Origin: Alloascoidea africana
Taxonomy: Eukaryota; Ascomycota; Alloascoideomycetes; Alloascoideales; Alloascoideaceae
Direction: 5' to 3'
NCBI GenBank assembly: GCA_030581615.1
Contig: JAKTTT010000109.1
Coordinates: 1 to 32,516 of the forward strand
DNA length: 32,516 bases
Below, piece after piece: positions 18,895 to 28,256 of this stretch. How positions within the stretch are numbered: the first letter of the stretch is position 1; each line of letters begins with the position of its first letter. The notes beneath the pieces are model-generated. The model made no database searches, had not been told where the DNA came from, and saw only the letters and a program-made list of their open reading frames with translations. A program made the position numbers and the translations under genes.

Positions 18895-20070
18895 TTATGA
18901 AACAAGGCCAAGAACATTTTCTTTAAAGTTTTCTTCACCAACGTAGTTTCCCGGCGAATAGTAGTTACAAATTGTGTACTGCCCAATGCCTGAACCACAG
19001 TCGATAAAAGCGCACCCCATCTGCGAGGTGTCTTTCCAGATCATCTGGGTAAAATGGCCTGTTGCTTCAGAAAACCCGGGACTAGAGTAATCGTAGTACT
19101 TTATCTCGTCATACCATGCTTCGTATGCCGCTGTAGTTTCATAGCCAACAGCCAGGTTTTCACCATAAGGCCCATTGGAGTGTACCAGAACTCCAGAGCA
19201 GTCATACTTGATGGCATAGTCATTCGCATACTGGAAGAGTGTGTCATTCCAAGAAAGGTCGCCTGCTCCATGTAGTGCCCGTTTGACATTATGACCTTTT
19301 AATATGATTTTTGCAAAGCTCTTGTCCACTTCACCGTCTATGTCTGTTGAAGCTGGCTCCCTGGAGGTGCTTGTTGAGGTGGGTTCTTCATCCGAATAAT
19401 AAATTGTCCACTCTGAAGTCCAGGCAGAAGTCCAGGCCCCACCGTTATTGTCATTGTCAGCTTCAGGGGCCGATTCTGATGTCGGTTCTGGAGTAGGGCT
19501 TGGGGTTGAAGTAGGTTCCGGTTCCGGTTCCTCAACCTCTACAGGTGTCGCTATGGTTACGACCTGTGTCTGCTCTTGAGCTTGAGTTTCGACTTGAACC
19601 GTTGGAGTTTCCGCTACGGTGGTAGGTTCTGGAGTTGCTTCTATCTGAACTGTAACAACTTGAGCTTCGGGACTTTCCGCTACGGTGGTAGGTTCTGGAG
19701 TAGCTTCTAGCTGAACCGTAACAACCTGAACAGTTTCTGGGTTTTCTGAGGAAGTAGTAGATGGAGGCGGAGGAGGAGGACTTGATGTTGATGTTGTTGA
19801 TGTTGACGTGGTAGTCGGAGTTGGATTAGTCCCAGCAGTACCAGTGCCAGCACTAGCGGCTCCAACATACTGAGTTATCCATTCCGTAACGTAGATTGTT
19901 TTGTAGTTGGTATCTCGAGAGGTTGCGGTCTCCGTAACAATCTCAGTTACATATACAGTTGCGCATAAACTTGGCCGAGCTAATAGGGCAAGGTGTATTA
20001 AAAGAATCAGGGACAAAAGCTGTTGAAAACTCCCGAATGTTGAAGTTCTTATTAACGAGGAAGGCATCAT
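18895..20070 (-). CDS. PRY1: Secreted PRY-type CAP (SCP/PR-1) protein
   Basis: 391 aa. A signal peptide (hydrophobic core LLSLILLIHLALLA, cut near LCA, residue ~36) is followed by YVTE repeats (TVYVTEIVTE, TIYVTEWITQYV), a Thr/Pro/Glu-rich stalk (about 70-225) and a C-terminal CAP domain (about 250-391). The CAP domain shows GHNVKRALHGAGDLSWNDTL, GENLAVGY, the conserved GHFTQMIWKDTSQMGCA and ICNYYSPGNYVGE. Yeast Pry proteins bind and export sterols and fatty acids. The stalk contains two 22-residue repeats built on VVTVQ(L/I)EATPEPTTVAE. No C-terminal GPI signal is present, so it is secreted (Pry1/Pry2-like) rather than Pry3-like. The paralog number cannot be settled from sequence. Confidence 0.9.
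   Translation of the reverse strand: MMPSSLIRTSTFGSFQQLLSLILLIHLALLARPSLCATVYVTEIVTETATSRDTNYKTIYVTEWITQYVGAASAGTGTAGTNPTPTTTSTSTTSTSSPPPPPPSTTSSENPETVQVVTVQLEATPEPTTVAESPEAQVVTVQIEATPEPTTVAETPTVQVETQAQEQTQVVTIATPVEVEEPEPEPTSTPSPTPEPTSESAPEADNDNNGGAWTSAWTSEWTIYYSDEEPTSTSTSREPASTDIDGEVDKSFAKIILKGHNVKRALHGAGDLSWNDTLFQYANDYAIKYDCSGVLVHSNGPYGENLAVGYETTAAYEAWYDEIKYYDYSSPGFSEATGHFTQMIWKDTSQMGCAFIDCGSGIGQYTICNYYSPGNYVGEENFKENVLGLVS
19608..19730 (-). repeat. 66-bp tandem duplication in the PRY stalk
   Basis: Unit 1 starts at 19608 and unit 2 at 19674, in frame (22 codons each), with few differences. It encodes the VVTVQ(L/I)EATPEPTTVAE(S/T)P repeats, an expandable stalk segment. Confidence 0.85.
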
Positions 20071-21442
20071 CGAGAATGCTGCTCCAATTATGGGTTATTC
20101 TAAAGTTTTGGATTAATAGCAGTTTGCAGGTTATCTCGATTAAAAGAGGCCGAATATATCAAATTCAATATTTGAGTTTCTTAGCACGGTGAGCAGATGC
20201 TGTATTTCAAGCTAGATTGTAATGAGCGAATATTGGGTAAGAAGTGAAGAATGATAAACGAGGGCGCAAAGTATTACTGATGGCAGCAGTTACGGTATGA
20301 GACCAAGAGCGATTTATAGAACTGAAAAGACTATCGAGTAAAATAGTACTCGTAGATTGTTGTTGAAAAAGAGATGTGAAATAAAAAAGAAAAAAGTTTG
20401 TAAGAAAGCGCCAGAAACAAAAATGAGGTAAGGCTGAGACACGATGGATGATGCAGTCTTGGAGTAAACTTGCATGTCGAGATATGAGTTTGATCTCCTA
20501 AGCAAAAGCAGGTCTGCGAGAAAGACTGCCTCGTAGCAGTACCAGTCCAGTCTGGACCCTACCAGCAGCTCAAAACTCTTTTAATTCAGGTACAGAAAGA
20601 GCTTTTGTTGAGGAAAGTATTGGCCCGACTTTTGGTTAAAAGACTGCAAAGTACAAAAAGTAGCGGAGTATGGGGTGGGAAAAGGTTGTGAACCGCCCTA
20701 AAAAAGATCAAATTGTAGTGTGGACATATCAGTTTAAAACCTAATTTGAGTGTTCTTACCTCGCCAATGTGCAGGGTTTTGACCTTGTGAGACCGCCAGA
20801 AGCTTGTTCTAGGATCCAAAATATATTGATACTTTGGGATTGTTCAGATTGAGCAATCAAGCACTCCGATTTAGTTTTTTATATTGTAACTGATACATGT
20901 GCAAAGGTTTGCCACTGATAATAATCGATAACAAAGCTGATGATCAATAAAATTTTGAGCAGGAGTATACCGATATCTTATTCTTCCGAAAAATGGGCAG
21001 TAGAGTAGATATATTTCCTGCATCGATGGAGAGATTTGTTCCTAGCTGTTTTCTATTTTCTCTTCAATATCATTCTGGCAAATTAGATGTTCTTGAAGTC
21101 GCCCCTCTTTTTATCAGATTTAACAATAAATAAACTATTGCATTTTGCTGCTGAAAAAGCCCGGGCTGCTGGTTATTTGCAATGCTATGTTTAAAGATTT
21201 CAAAGCGATTCGAATGAAACTGGAACAAAAATAATGAAAAAAAAGTCGGTATATACGATGATCTGATTTTGCACAATACTAGGATAAAATACAACACAAT
21301 AGACAGACAAAGGTTTTGGTTTCTTTCGCTGTTGCTTGCAAGGTACCTTTGCGATAAAAAAAAAAAAAAAAGCACTGGATAAAAGCACTCAAAATAGCAA
21401 AAACTAAAAAGAACTAGAAAAAAAATCTATCTGGCCTCTGTG
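20071..21442. other. Intergenic 1.37 kb: PRY promoter and HMT1 terminator
   Basis: Both neighbours are on the minus strand. TATATT near 20152-20160 is a possible PRY TATA. A 15-A run sits at about 21357-21371, upstream of the HMT1 stop. Frames on either strand are low-complexity (Phe- or Leu-rich) and have no homology signal. No RNA gene seen. Confidence 0.5.
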
Positions 21443-22591
21443 CTATCGCATATAGTACTGTCGCTGACCAGAAACGCTTCTACTTAACTCATTTTTGTGG
21501 TGTTTCTCAGTAGATGATTCTTTAAAATCCCATTTAACATTAATATCCAGTTGCCTTGGGTTTTCTTCATTAGGTTTGTTGATCAAGACACCAGTGATCT
21601 GTTCACCCTTACAAGTAACTGCAATATCATCAAGATAAAAGACAGTTTGTTTCCAATGTGTATAACTTGCAAAAGGGCCAGTTGAAAACTTGACAGGTTT
21701 GTGACAACAAGAGAATTCGATATCAAACCACGATATCAACGCATGCACATAATCGTTTCTTTGAGCAGTAAGCTTAAAGTTGGAACTAAACTTGAGATCT
21801 TTGGGTTGAACAGTATAGAGATCAAAATCAATAAGTTTTGCAGTATTTGTAACCACTGAGTTTGCCTCAACGCAATCCACCAGAGGCTCAGACATTGCTA
21901 TAGATCTGAAGGGCGAATAATCAAATCCATAAACGTCATCCCAGTACTCAATTTTTTCCTCCTTGTATTGTCCATCTTCTATCCCAGCAATCAGCATGGA
22001 GCACTTATCGGGGAAGATGAGCCCGTCTGGCTTAAGGTACTTGTCTCTGGCTAATAAAACGGTATCGAGCATAGATTCGTAAAGCAGGAAATAGCCCATC
22101 CATTCTGAGATGATGATGTCTACCTTTTCATATGGCAACTTGACTTCTTCCATTTTACCGTGCAACAGAGTAATTTTGTCGGAAAATCCATTAATTTCGA
22201 TAATCTTCTTGGCCATGGAGATGATATTGGAGTAATCCACAGCAATAACATGTTTTGCTCCAGCCTGCGCAGCAAACATGGACAAGATACCTGTTCCACA
22301 CCCAACGTCCAAAACAATCTTGTCTTTAAACAAGTGTTTATTCTGCAAAATAGCCTTTCGATAAGACATGGTTCGCACCTGGTCCTTCAGCATTTCCTCG
22401 TGTATTCCAAAATGGTCATAAGAGGCAAAGTAGTGCTTTTCAGAGAATGGAAGCGGATCATGCGCCTTTTCAACCTCATCGACACTACCATTAGCCGCTA
22501 CAGGAGTATCGTTAGCAGATGGATCTGGCTTCTGAAAGGTGGGCAAATCCTCGCCTGTTGAAGATGGAACTGTCATTGGGCTATCTTCCAT
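21443..22591 (-). CDS. HMT1: Type I protein arginine methyltransferase (PRMT1/Hmt1)
   Basis: 382 aa. Transfers methyl groups from S-adenosylmethionine to arginines of RNA-binding proteins, making asymmetric dimethylarginine. Visible: FASYDHFGIHEEMLKD (55-70), SAM motif VLDVGCGTGILSMFAAQAGA (93-112), the double-E loop SEWMGYFLLYESM (162-174, Glu163 and Glu172), and the THW loop (311-313). The C-terminus ends QYYMR, as PRMT1 enzymes do. The N-terminus, about 45 residues (SSTGEDLPTFQ..., acidic and Pro-rich), is longer than in yeast Hmt1 (348 aa); a start at Met6 is also possible. The frame is open upstream to a CACAG that could be a splice acceptor, so a further 5' exon cannot be ruled out. Confidence 0.95.
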   Translation of the reverse strand: MEDSPMTVPSSTGEDLPTFQKPDPSANDTPVAANGSVDEVEKAHDPLPFSEKHYFASYDHFGIHEEMLKDQVRTMSYRKAILQNKHLFKDKIVLDVGCGTGILSMFAAQAGAKHVIAVDYSNIISMAKKIIEINGFSDKITLLHGKMEEVKLPYEKVDIIISEWMGYFLLYESMLDTVLLARDKYLKPDGLIFPDKCSMLIAGIEDGQYKEEKIEYWDDVYGFDYSPFRSIAMSEPLVDCVEANSVVTNTAKLIDFDLYTVQPKDLKFSSNFKLTAQRNDYVHALISWFDIEFSCCHKPVKFSTGPFASYTHWKQTVFYLDDIAVTCKGEQITGVLINKPNEENPRQLDINVKWDFKESSTEKHHKNELSRSVSGQRQYYMR

Positions 22592-23767
22592 ATCTACAGA
22601 GGGGAAAAGGGTGGTATAGGAGATGTCCTTGAGCCGGCAGTAAAACTCTGTGAAAAATAAATGTCGAAAAATGTTTGTTAAACTTTCTTTCAGAGAGGGT
22701 TACCCTGTGCAGTAGATAGTCACGTGTTAGAATGTAAACGAAAACTACCCACCGTGAAACCTAGAAAAGTGGATTATCTACGGTTTAATGGGTCTCTGTT
22801 ATCGAGTCGAGATCCAAATGGACTAGGTATGGATTGCGTGTGAATCTGTTGCAAAATGTAGAATACATACAAACCTCCGTTTGATGATGAGAACGCTCCG
22901 AGCGTGACGTTGTGACTCGGTCTTCTTCTGCATCAGCTTTTTACAATTTGGGGAGACGGGAAGTTACCGGTTTTCAAACAGATTAAAAGGCGGGATGGTT
23001 CTAAATTATTTAAATATTCAGGGCATGGCCACAAGTCACTATCTGGGAATCCAGAATACAAGTCTAGGCTTGCCATGAATTCTCGTTTCTCAGAAATCAT
23101 TAAATCAAAGGTAATGATCCCTGCACAAATCGACGACTTTTTGCCAAATACTTGGAAATGAGTTGAGATAGCGAGCACACGCTATAAACCAGAGCCAGTT
23201 GTGTCAAGTTTAGATTGAAGCGCTCTGAATCTTTGAAGTTAAGAAAAGTCTGCGAAATCAGAAAGGTCCAACCCTGTTATATAGATGCGAACTTCTCGAA
23301 ACTGCTCGTATAACTCAACTTCTCTAGTAGAACAAACTGGTGTTCAAGTGTGAGAAAAGTCAGCTCTCGAAAACATGGAGATCAAGAGTTTTGTCTTTGA
23401 ATTGCAATAGGTGATGTGGGGAATCATTGTTTTTACACCCTCTCAGTTCGTAGTGTTCAAACAAGGAGATCGTATTTACTCTCTGCTTAAAACAGAGCTC
23501 AATAGACACTTTGTTAATTCCAAGTGATTAACCGATCTTTAGCCCCAGGTATTGGATTATTGGAGCCTTAACACTCGTAGTATTTATCAGAAAGTAGAAT
23601 TTTAACATGAATTACCAATTGTTATGTAAATTGGGCCATTAGCGTTGGTCGCTGATTGGTGGACTTTGTAACTCTGTGTATGGAAAGAAACATACGAAGT
23701 TGAGCTTATTTGGTTTTGGCATGCTGCACAGAAGCCTGTGTGTCTTTCCACTTGCTCAACTTTGACA
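22592..23767. other. Divergent promoter region HMT1 / LSB1-type gene
   Basis: 1.18 kb between diverging genes. A CACGTG is at 22721-22726, about 130 bp before HMT1. The rest has no credible frame; an 81-codon minus-strand frame at 22933-23178 shows no family trait. No repeats seen. Confidence 0.5.
22721..22726. promoter_or_regulatory. CACGTG E-box upstream of HMT1
   Basis: GTCACGTGTT contains the core bound by Cbf1/Pho4-type bHLH factors in yeasts. The position fits HMT1 control; actual use is inferred only. Confidence 0.3.
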
Positions 23768-24621
23768 ATGCCACAGGAAGAAGCGCTCATCAACAGGTCT
23801 CTTACCAGTATCCACACAGTGAGTTTTGGGAAAATAAATAAGTTTAATGAGAGGACATCTATTTGCTGACCTATCTGGTTCAAAAGGAAATTGAATTTCT
23901 CAAAGACTTGGGAATCCTTTCACCAGAGTTGTGTAAACAGCTCGAATCGAAAATACCTCGACGATATGAAAAGGGACTTGAGAATATACGTGCTTTTGAC
24001 GTTGTAAATAATGATACCGACCCAGATACAAATTGTTGTATGAGTTATTCAAAGGATTCTGCGATTCCCAGACCGGATGAGCCACCTGAGTATTCTGAAA
24101 TCGGGGAGAAAAGGTTGAACATGGCGAACACACAGCACTCACAATCTGAGGGGAAAAGAATGGTCAAAGCAGTATTTTCTTTCCAAGCGCAGGCCAAAGA
24201 GGATATTTCTCTGCAAGAGGGAGATGTAATACATGTATACTCAACACCAAACGAGCACTGGTGGGAAGGTTACAACTCCAGAACTGCACAAACGGGGTTG
24301 TTCCCTTCCAACTATGTTTGCCCCATCACAAGTACAAAGACTCAAGATGTGTATGGTAGGTCTCCTCCACCAGTTCCGAGCTCAGTTGGTGCACCTAGCT
24401 GGAACAACAATATGAATAGTTATGGACCAGCGCCAGCGCCAGCGCCAATGCCAATGCCAGTGCCAATGCCATCACCGTACCAAAGTGCTCCAACAAGTGG
24501 TGGTTCTCAACATGGAAGGTCGCATCCACATCTAAAGGCGCTTGGGACTCGATTTGGCGAGGCAGCTGTATTTGGAGCCGGGGCCACTCTTGGCAGCGAC
24601 ATTATAAATTCCATTTTTTGA
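23768..24621 (+). CDS. LSB1: SH3-domain protein of the Lsb1/Pin3 family, two exons
   Basis: Exon 1 is 23768-23818 and exon 2 is 23887-24621. The 68-nt intron has GTGAGT, branch CTGAC and acceptor AAAAG, all in phase 0. The joined 261-aa protein starts MPQEEALINRSLTSIHTEIE, collinear with Pin3 (ALINRSLTNIRTELDFL). A PPEY at about 83-86 is a PY motif for the Rsp5 ubiquitin ligase. The SH3 domain is at ~110-163 (VKAVFSFQAQAKEDISLQEG, WWEGYN, GLFPSNYV), followed by a Pro/Ala/Met tract and the conserved tail (HPHLKALGTRFGEAAVFGAG...DIINSIF). In yeast these proteins bind Las17/WASP, dampen actin assembly and affect prion induction. The exon-2 frame is open upstream but lacks an ATG, so exon 1 is needed. 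Confidence 0.92.
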
Positions 24622-24772
24622 TAAGAATGCTATATTTCATATTATTATTCAAATTATGTAAATGCTCAAGGGAAAGGGAAAATATGTAAAACATCATATG
24701 TAGAAGCAAATCTATCGACATAACAACAAAAAGAACTAAAATGTGTAGACATACAACAAAAAAGTAAACTGA

Positions 24773-25942
24773 TTAAACCTGTTTCCCAGGTAAAGTATCG
24801 AGTTCGGATGAGGATATTTCGTTTGTTGGTTTACTACCGCGGGCAAAGCGGGCAAAGCGGCTGTGTTGGGGGCTCGTATTTTCTTTCTCTTTCTTGTCGG
24901 TGGATTTGTCACGAACTGGAATGTGTTGTCGTCCAAAAACGAATCCCGGGTGGTAAACGGTTAGTACCACAACGCATATGCCCATCATGAGGGCATCAAG
25001 GATGAAGAAATAGATTTCATGGACAATCAAATGGCCTGTAAAACCCTGGCTGAGCTCAGCGGCTCTGTATATGGATCTGATATAGACGCAAAGAATGGAG
25101 ACCAAAAGAACCGGGACAAAATGTTTGAACCAAAACGTGCTTCTGATGTTGGCGTATCCGGAGTCGAAAACGTCATCTGTTTTGCCGTTTTTGGAGTAAA
25201 CCCTGTTGATACGGAACAAGAATTCAGCGACAAGAACTAGAAACAGGGTTATGGAAACGACTTGGAAAACAACACCGGAGACCATAATGTTTGTACCTGT
25301 ATTTGTGTCGTCGTTGGATCTCATGGCGACTGCGGCCATTCCACCGCCAATCGCCTGCAAGACTATTGAAATGGCATCGCAAACGACAAATATTTTGGAA
25401 TAACTCAGGGGAGCCAGACGTGAGTATTGGCGGCCATAGACAACAGCGAGTTTTGCAAGCAGGTAGTAAATGCCTGCTGCGAGGAAAGCTGGAGCCAGGG
25501 TCAGAGCAATGATTTGGAGTAAAAAATAGTTTTGGTTCAAGGTGTCATTTGCGGCCAAAGTGCGACCGATATAGCCTGCAAGTTCCAGGACTGTGCCAAT
25601 CCAAAAAGCGGTTCCGAACCACCACTGGCGATACCAGAACATGAGGAAAGTTTGGAGGAGCCATGCGATTCCCATGATTATGGCCATGGCGAGGTTCCCG
25701 CCGAAGCTTGGGGTCATGCCGTAAATGGAGTCGACAAAGTTGGGGTGTTTTATGTATAGAGCAAGCAAGTCGTCGAAGGCTTCGGCAGCGGTGGATAGAG
25801 CCGCAGGGTAGTCATTAGAGTTTGTGACTGTGGCGGTGGCACTGGAGAGCAAGGAGAGGTAGACGGAGGTCGGATTGACGGTAGAGGGCAGAGCCGAGAT
25901 GCTTGGTATCGGGGGTATGCTCAGCTGGGTTGATAGAGACAT
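24773..25942 (-). CDS. RTA1/RSB1-family seven-helix membrane protein, copy 1
   Basis: 389 aa from MSLSTQLSIPP; the frame stays open further upstream but through a 12-bp repeat tract that looks non-coding. An N-terminal lumenal region of about 90 residues is followed by seven hydrophobic segments. Family motifs: GNLAMAIIMGIAWL, WWFGTAFWIGTVLELAGYIGR, LLQIIALTLAPAFLAAGIYY, YSKIFVVCDAISIVLQAIGG, YIRSIYRAAELSQGF, HEIYFFILDALMM. The charged cytosolic tail starts DKSTDKKEKEN. Rsb1 in yeast exports or controls sphingoid long-chain bases at the plasma membrane; Rta1 gives 7-aminocholesterol resistance. Tandem with a paralog, 810 bp apart, same strand. Convergent with the SH3 gene. Confidence 0.92.
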   Translation of the reverse strand: MSLSTQLSIPPIPSISALPSTVNPTSVYLSLLSSATATVTNSNDYPAALSTAAEAFDDLLALYIKHPNFVDSIYGMTPSFGGNLAMAIIMGIAWLLQTFLMFWYRQWWFGTAFWIGTVLELAGYIGRTLAANDTLNQNYFLLQIIALTLAPAFLAAGIYYLLAKLAVVYGRQYSRLAPLSYSKIFVVCDAISIVLQAIGGGMAAVAMRSNDDTNTGTNIMVSGVVFQVVSITLFLVLVAEFLFRINRVYSKNGKTDDVFDSGYANIRSTFWFKHFVPVLLVSILCVYIRSIYRAAELSQGFTGHLIVHEIYFFILDALMMGICVVVLTVYHPGFVFGRQHIPVRDKSTDKKEKENTSPQHSRFARFARGSKPTNEISSSELDTLPGKQV

Positions 25943-26752
25943 GATGGGATTGGTTTGAGTTTGGGTGATTATTTTTCTGGTGGGGGATGGTGAAGTAGAT
26001 ATAGAAGGAGGGAGAAGGAGGATGGGCCACCGCCAGGCATACCGCCAGGCATACCGCCAGGCACACCGCCAAGAGCCGCTCAGCAGAACACAACACACGG
26101 CACAGTAAAGCAGGGACTAAAGAGAACCAAAAATCAGCCAGATTGGAGTCATATTGGGAGCCTTGCGTGGCGTGACAGACAGAGAGACGGAGAGAAGGTA
26201 CAGGGTTCGAACAATTGGCAATTACAAAATACCAAGGGTTTAAGGGACTATTACGTGGCGGTTCAGTATAATTGGTTTGGTGGCAAGAATAGCCCTATAT
26301 CTATATTTATGGGGGTATACAGATTTTGATAAAGTGATCACAGTACAGACAGGGCTGTGAAATAATACAAAGTGGCCAAGTTAAGGCTTGTAGATCTGGG
26401 TATTTAAGCCCACGTTTGGGTTGGCTGACCAAAAAATGCGTGTTTGTGATTTTCTTCTAGAAGGAAGGATATGGGAACTACTATGGGACTTTATGGATTT
26501 CAGCAAACGCTGTTCGCAGTTTCTTTTCAAGTAAATACAGAAAAACATAAAGTAGCGGGTTAACCAAATGCTTGTCTATAACACAAAAGAAAAAAAAAAA
26601 AGAGAAAAGAGAAAGGTATATTAAAGAACCACGTAAAGCATTCTTGGAGAAGCATCACGTGGAGGATTGAAATAAAGAGTAAAATTAGAAAGATCTTGGG
26701 CATTTAAGCTTAATCCCAAAACAGGCAAAGAAAGTTTGATGGACGGACTAGA
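25943..26752. other. Intergenic between the two RTA1-family genes
   Basis: 810 bp: promoter of copy 1 and terminator of copy 2. Contains the 12-bp tandem repeat at 26029-26072 and a CACGTG at 26656-26661. No frame with coding character beyond the 5' extension of copy 1. Confidence 0.5.
26029..26072. repeat. 12-bp tandem repeat (ACCGCCAGGCAT) x ~3.7
   Basis: Three full units at 26029, 26041 and 26053 plus a partial fourth, about 90 bp upstream of the copy 1 RTA1 ATG. The 12-bp period keeps the upstream frame open, so on paper it adds a WRYA repeat to the protein. More likely leader or promoter. Confidence 0.85.
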
Positions 26753-27913
26753 TCACTTTTTCGCAAAGTCGTCGATGGAGTAAACGTCCGGTTGGATGGT
26801 TGGGGGATGGGATTGAGATTGAGATTGAGAATGGAGGGCGATTTCCGAAGTTTCGAGCGATTGGGCTCTGTCTCTGGCAGTGGCTGCGGCCTTCTCGTGG
26901 GCTTTCCGGGTAGCGCGCTTGGTGATGGGGATGTGGTAGCGCTTGAACACAAAGCCCGGGTGGACGACGGTGAGCAGGAAGATGGCGAGGGAGACCATGA
27001 GGGCGTCGAGGAAGAAGAAGTAGTTTTCGTGGAGGATCAGATGGCCTCTCCAGCCCTCGGCCAGCTCGACGATTCTGTACAGAGATCTGATGAAGATGAA
27101 GACCGTGGCGGCGAGGATCACGACGGGGAAGTATTTGAAGGCCGTGGAGCGGCGGATGTGGGCGTATTCGGGCACGAAGCCGGCGTCGGAGCGGCCGTTC
27201 CGGCGGTAGCACGAGTGGACCGAGTACAGAAAGTCGGACAGCAGCACCAGGAAGAGCGAGATACAGGCGACCTGGAACGCGATGCCCGCGACCATGATGT
27301 CGGTGCCGCGCTTCTGGCCGGACGGCGAGTCCGCGCCGGACGCCACGCCGCCGCCGAGGCCCTGGACGGCGATGGACACGAGGTCGCACGCGATGAAGAC
27401 CTTGGAGTAGGTCAGCGGCTTCCAGCGGCCGAGCTCGGGCCCGTAGACCACGGCCAGCTTCGCGAGCAGGTAGTAGAGCCCGGCGGTCAGAAACGCCGGC
27501 GCCAGGGTCAGCGACACGATCTGTAGCAGAAACAGGTTGTCGTCCGAGTAGTCGTCGTGGCTGAGCGTCCGGCCGACGCCGCCGGCCAGCTCCAGCACGC
27601 ACCCGCAAAAGAAACACGCGCCGAACCACCACTGTCGGAACCACAGTCCCAGCCCGACCTGGCCCAGCAGCAGCAGCCCCATCACGACAGCGAACGCCAG
27701 GTTGCCGCCCAGCGCGGGAATGATCCCGTACGCGCTGCGGTCCACCAGAATCTGCGTGTACGCGGCCTCGGCGGCGGCGGACGCGCTGGCGACGGCCTGC
27801 GGCGACGAGCCGGACACGGTGCCCGTGGCCGTCGCCAGCAGAATCGAGTGCAGTGCCGCCGTGTCGGACAGCGACAGCACGGACGTCGGAAGCGTAGCAG
27901 TATCAATTGACAT
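26753..27913 (-). CDS. RTA1/RSB1-family seven-helix membrane protein, copy 2 (GC-rich)
   Basis: 386 aa from MSIDTATLPTS; a minus-strand TATAAA lies about 70 bp upstream. Same order of motifs as copy 1: GNLAFAVVMGLLLL, WWFGACFFCGCVLELAGGVGR, LLQIVSLTLAPAFLTAGLYY, YSKVFIACDLVSIAVQGLGGG, FIRSLYRIVELAEGW, HENYFFFLDALM, VHPGFVFKRYHIPI. The tail is basic, then Ser/Gln-rich. The two copies are clearly paralogs, but copy 2 is far richer in GC (row 27301-27360 has 50 G or C of 60; row 25321-25380 in copy 1 has 34), concentrated at third positions. Divergent from REG1. Likely plasma-membrane lipid-handling protein; substrate unknown. Confidence 0.92.
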   Translation of the reverse strand: MSIDTATLPTSVLSLSDTAALHSILLATATGTVSGSSPQAVASASAAAEAAYTQILVDRSAYGIIPALGGNLAFAVVMGLLLLGQVGLGLWFRQWWFGACFFCGCVLELAGGVGRTLSHDDYSDDNLFLLQIVSLTLAPAFLTAGLYYLLAKLAVVYGPELGRWKPLTYSKVFIACDLVSIAVQGLGGGVASGADSPSGQKRGTDIMVAGIAFQVACISLFLVLLSDFLYSVHSCYRRNGRSDAGFVPEYAHIRRSTAFKYFPVVILAATVFIFIRSLYRIVELAEGWRGHLILHENYFFFLDALMVSLAIFLLTVVHPGFVFKRYHIPITKRATRKAHEKAAATARDRAQSLETSEIALHSQSQSQSHPPTIQPDVYSIDDFAKK

Positions 27914-28256
27914 GGTATAGCTATAATGTGGGTGTGTTCTCTCCAGACTTCCCTCGCGACCCCACAGGCAGCCCGGCCGGTCTTTATACCTCCCCGTCTC
28001 AGCCCTCTCAGCCCGCTCGAGCTGGGTGCAGTTTCCTGGCTCTGCTCGATCACTATATCGCCCACTCGCACTTTTCGGCGACTGCAGCGGCAGCAGCAGC
28101 GGCAGCCCTTCGTAGACGGTGGTCACGTGCGGACACCCGGACACCCGCGGGTGCTTCGCCACTTGCCAGCTGCTCTGGTGCCAGTTCTCCTAACCTCCGT
28201 GTCTCGCCGCTCTGCTTCCCGTTCCTCGTTCAGAGCCTCGCCCAGAGCCATCCTCC
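27914..28256. promoter_or_regulatory. Divergent promoter between RTA1 copy 2 and REG1
   Basis: 343 bp. TATAAA (minus) at 27983-27988 serves the RTA1 gene. A CAG/CGG-type triplet tract sits at 28083-28106. CACGTG at 28124-28129 is directly followed by CGGACACC at 28130-28137, again at 28138-28145, then CGCGGGTG. The cluster resembles bHLH plus Rap1- or zinc-cluster-like sites. No TATA was seen for REG1. Confidence 0.45.

Noticed and set aside
21070-21375. 101-codon minus-strand frame upstream of PRY
   Set aside because: Phe/Leu-rich translation of A/T-rich intergenic DNA, no start context and no family trait.
22592-22660. Extra 5' exon for HMT1 ending at a CACAG acceptor
   Set aside because: The frame is open to the acceptor, but no convincing donor with a start codon was found upstream; kept only as a remark.
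26200-26225. GGTTCGAACAA resembles a tRNA B-box
   Set aside because: No A-box at the right distance and no cloverleaf could be drawn from the flanks.
26792-27526. Long plus-strand open frame (244 codons) over RTA1 copy 2
   Set aside because: Shadow of the GC-rich minus-strand gene; its protein is charged low complexity with no domain, while the minus strand carries clear RTA1 motifs.
26748-27644. 298-codon minus-strand frame rich in Arg and Pro
   Set aside because: Out-of-frame shadow of RTA1 copy 2, caused by high GC and few stops.
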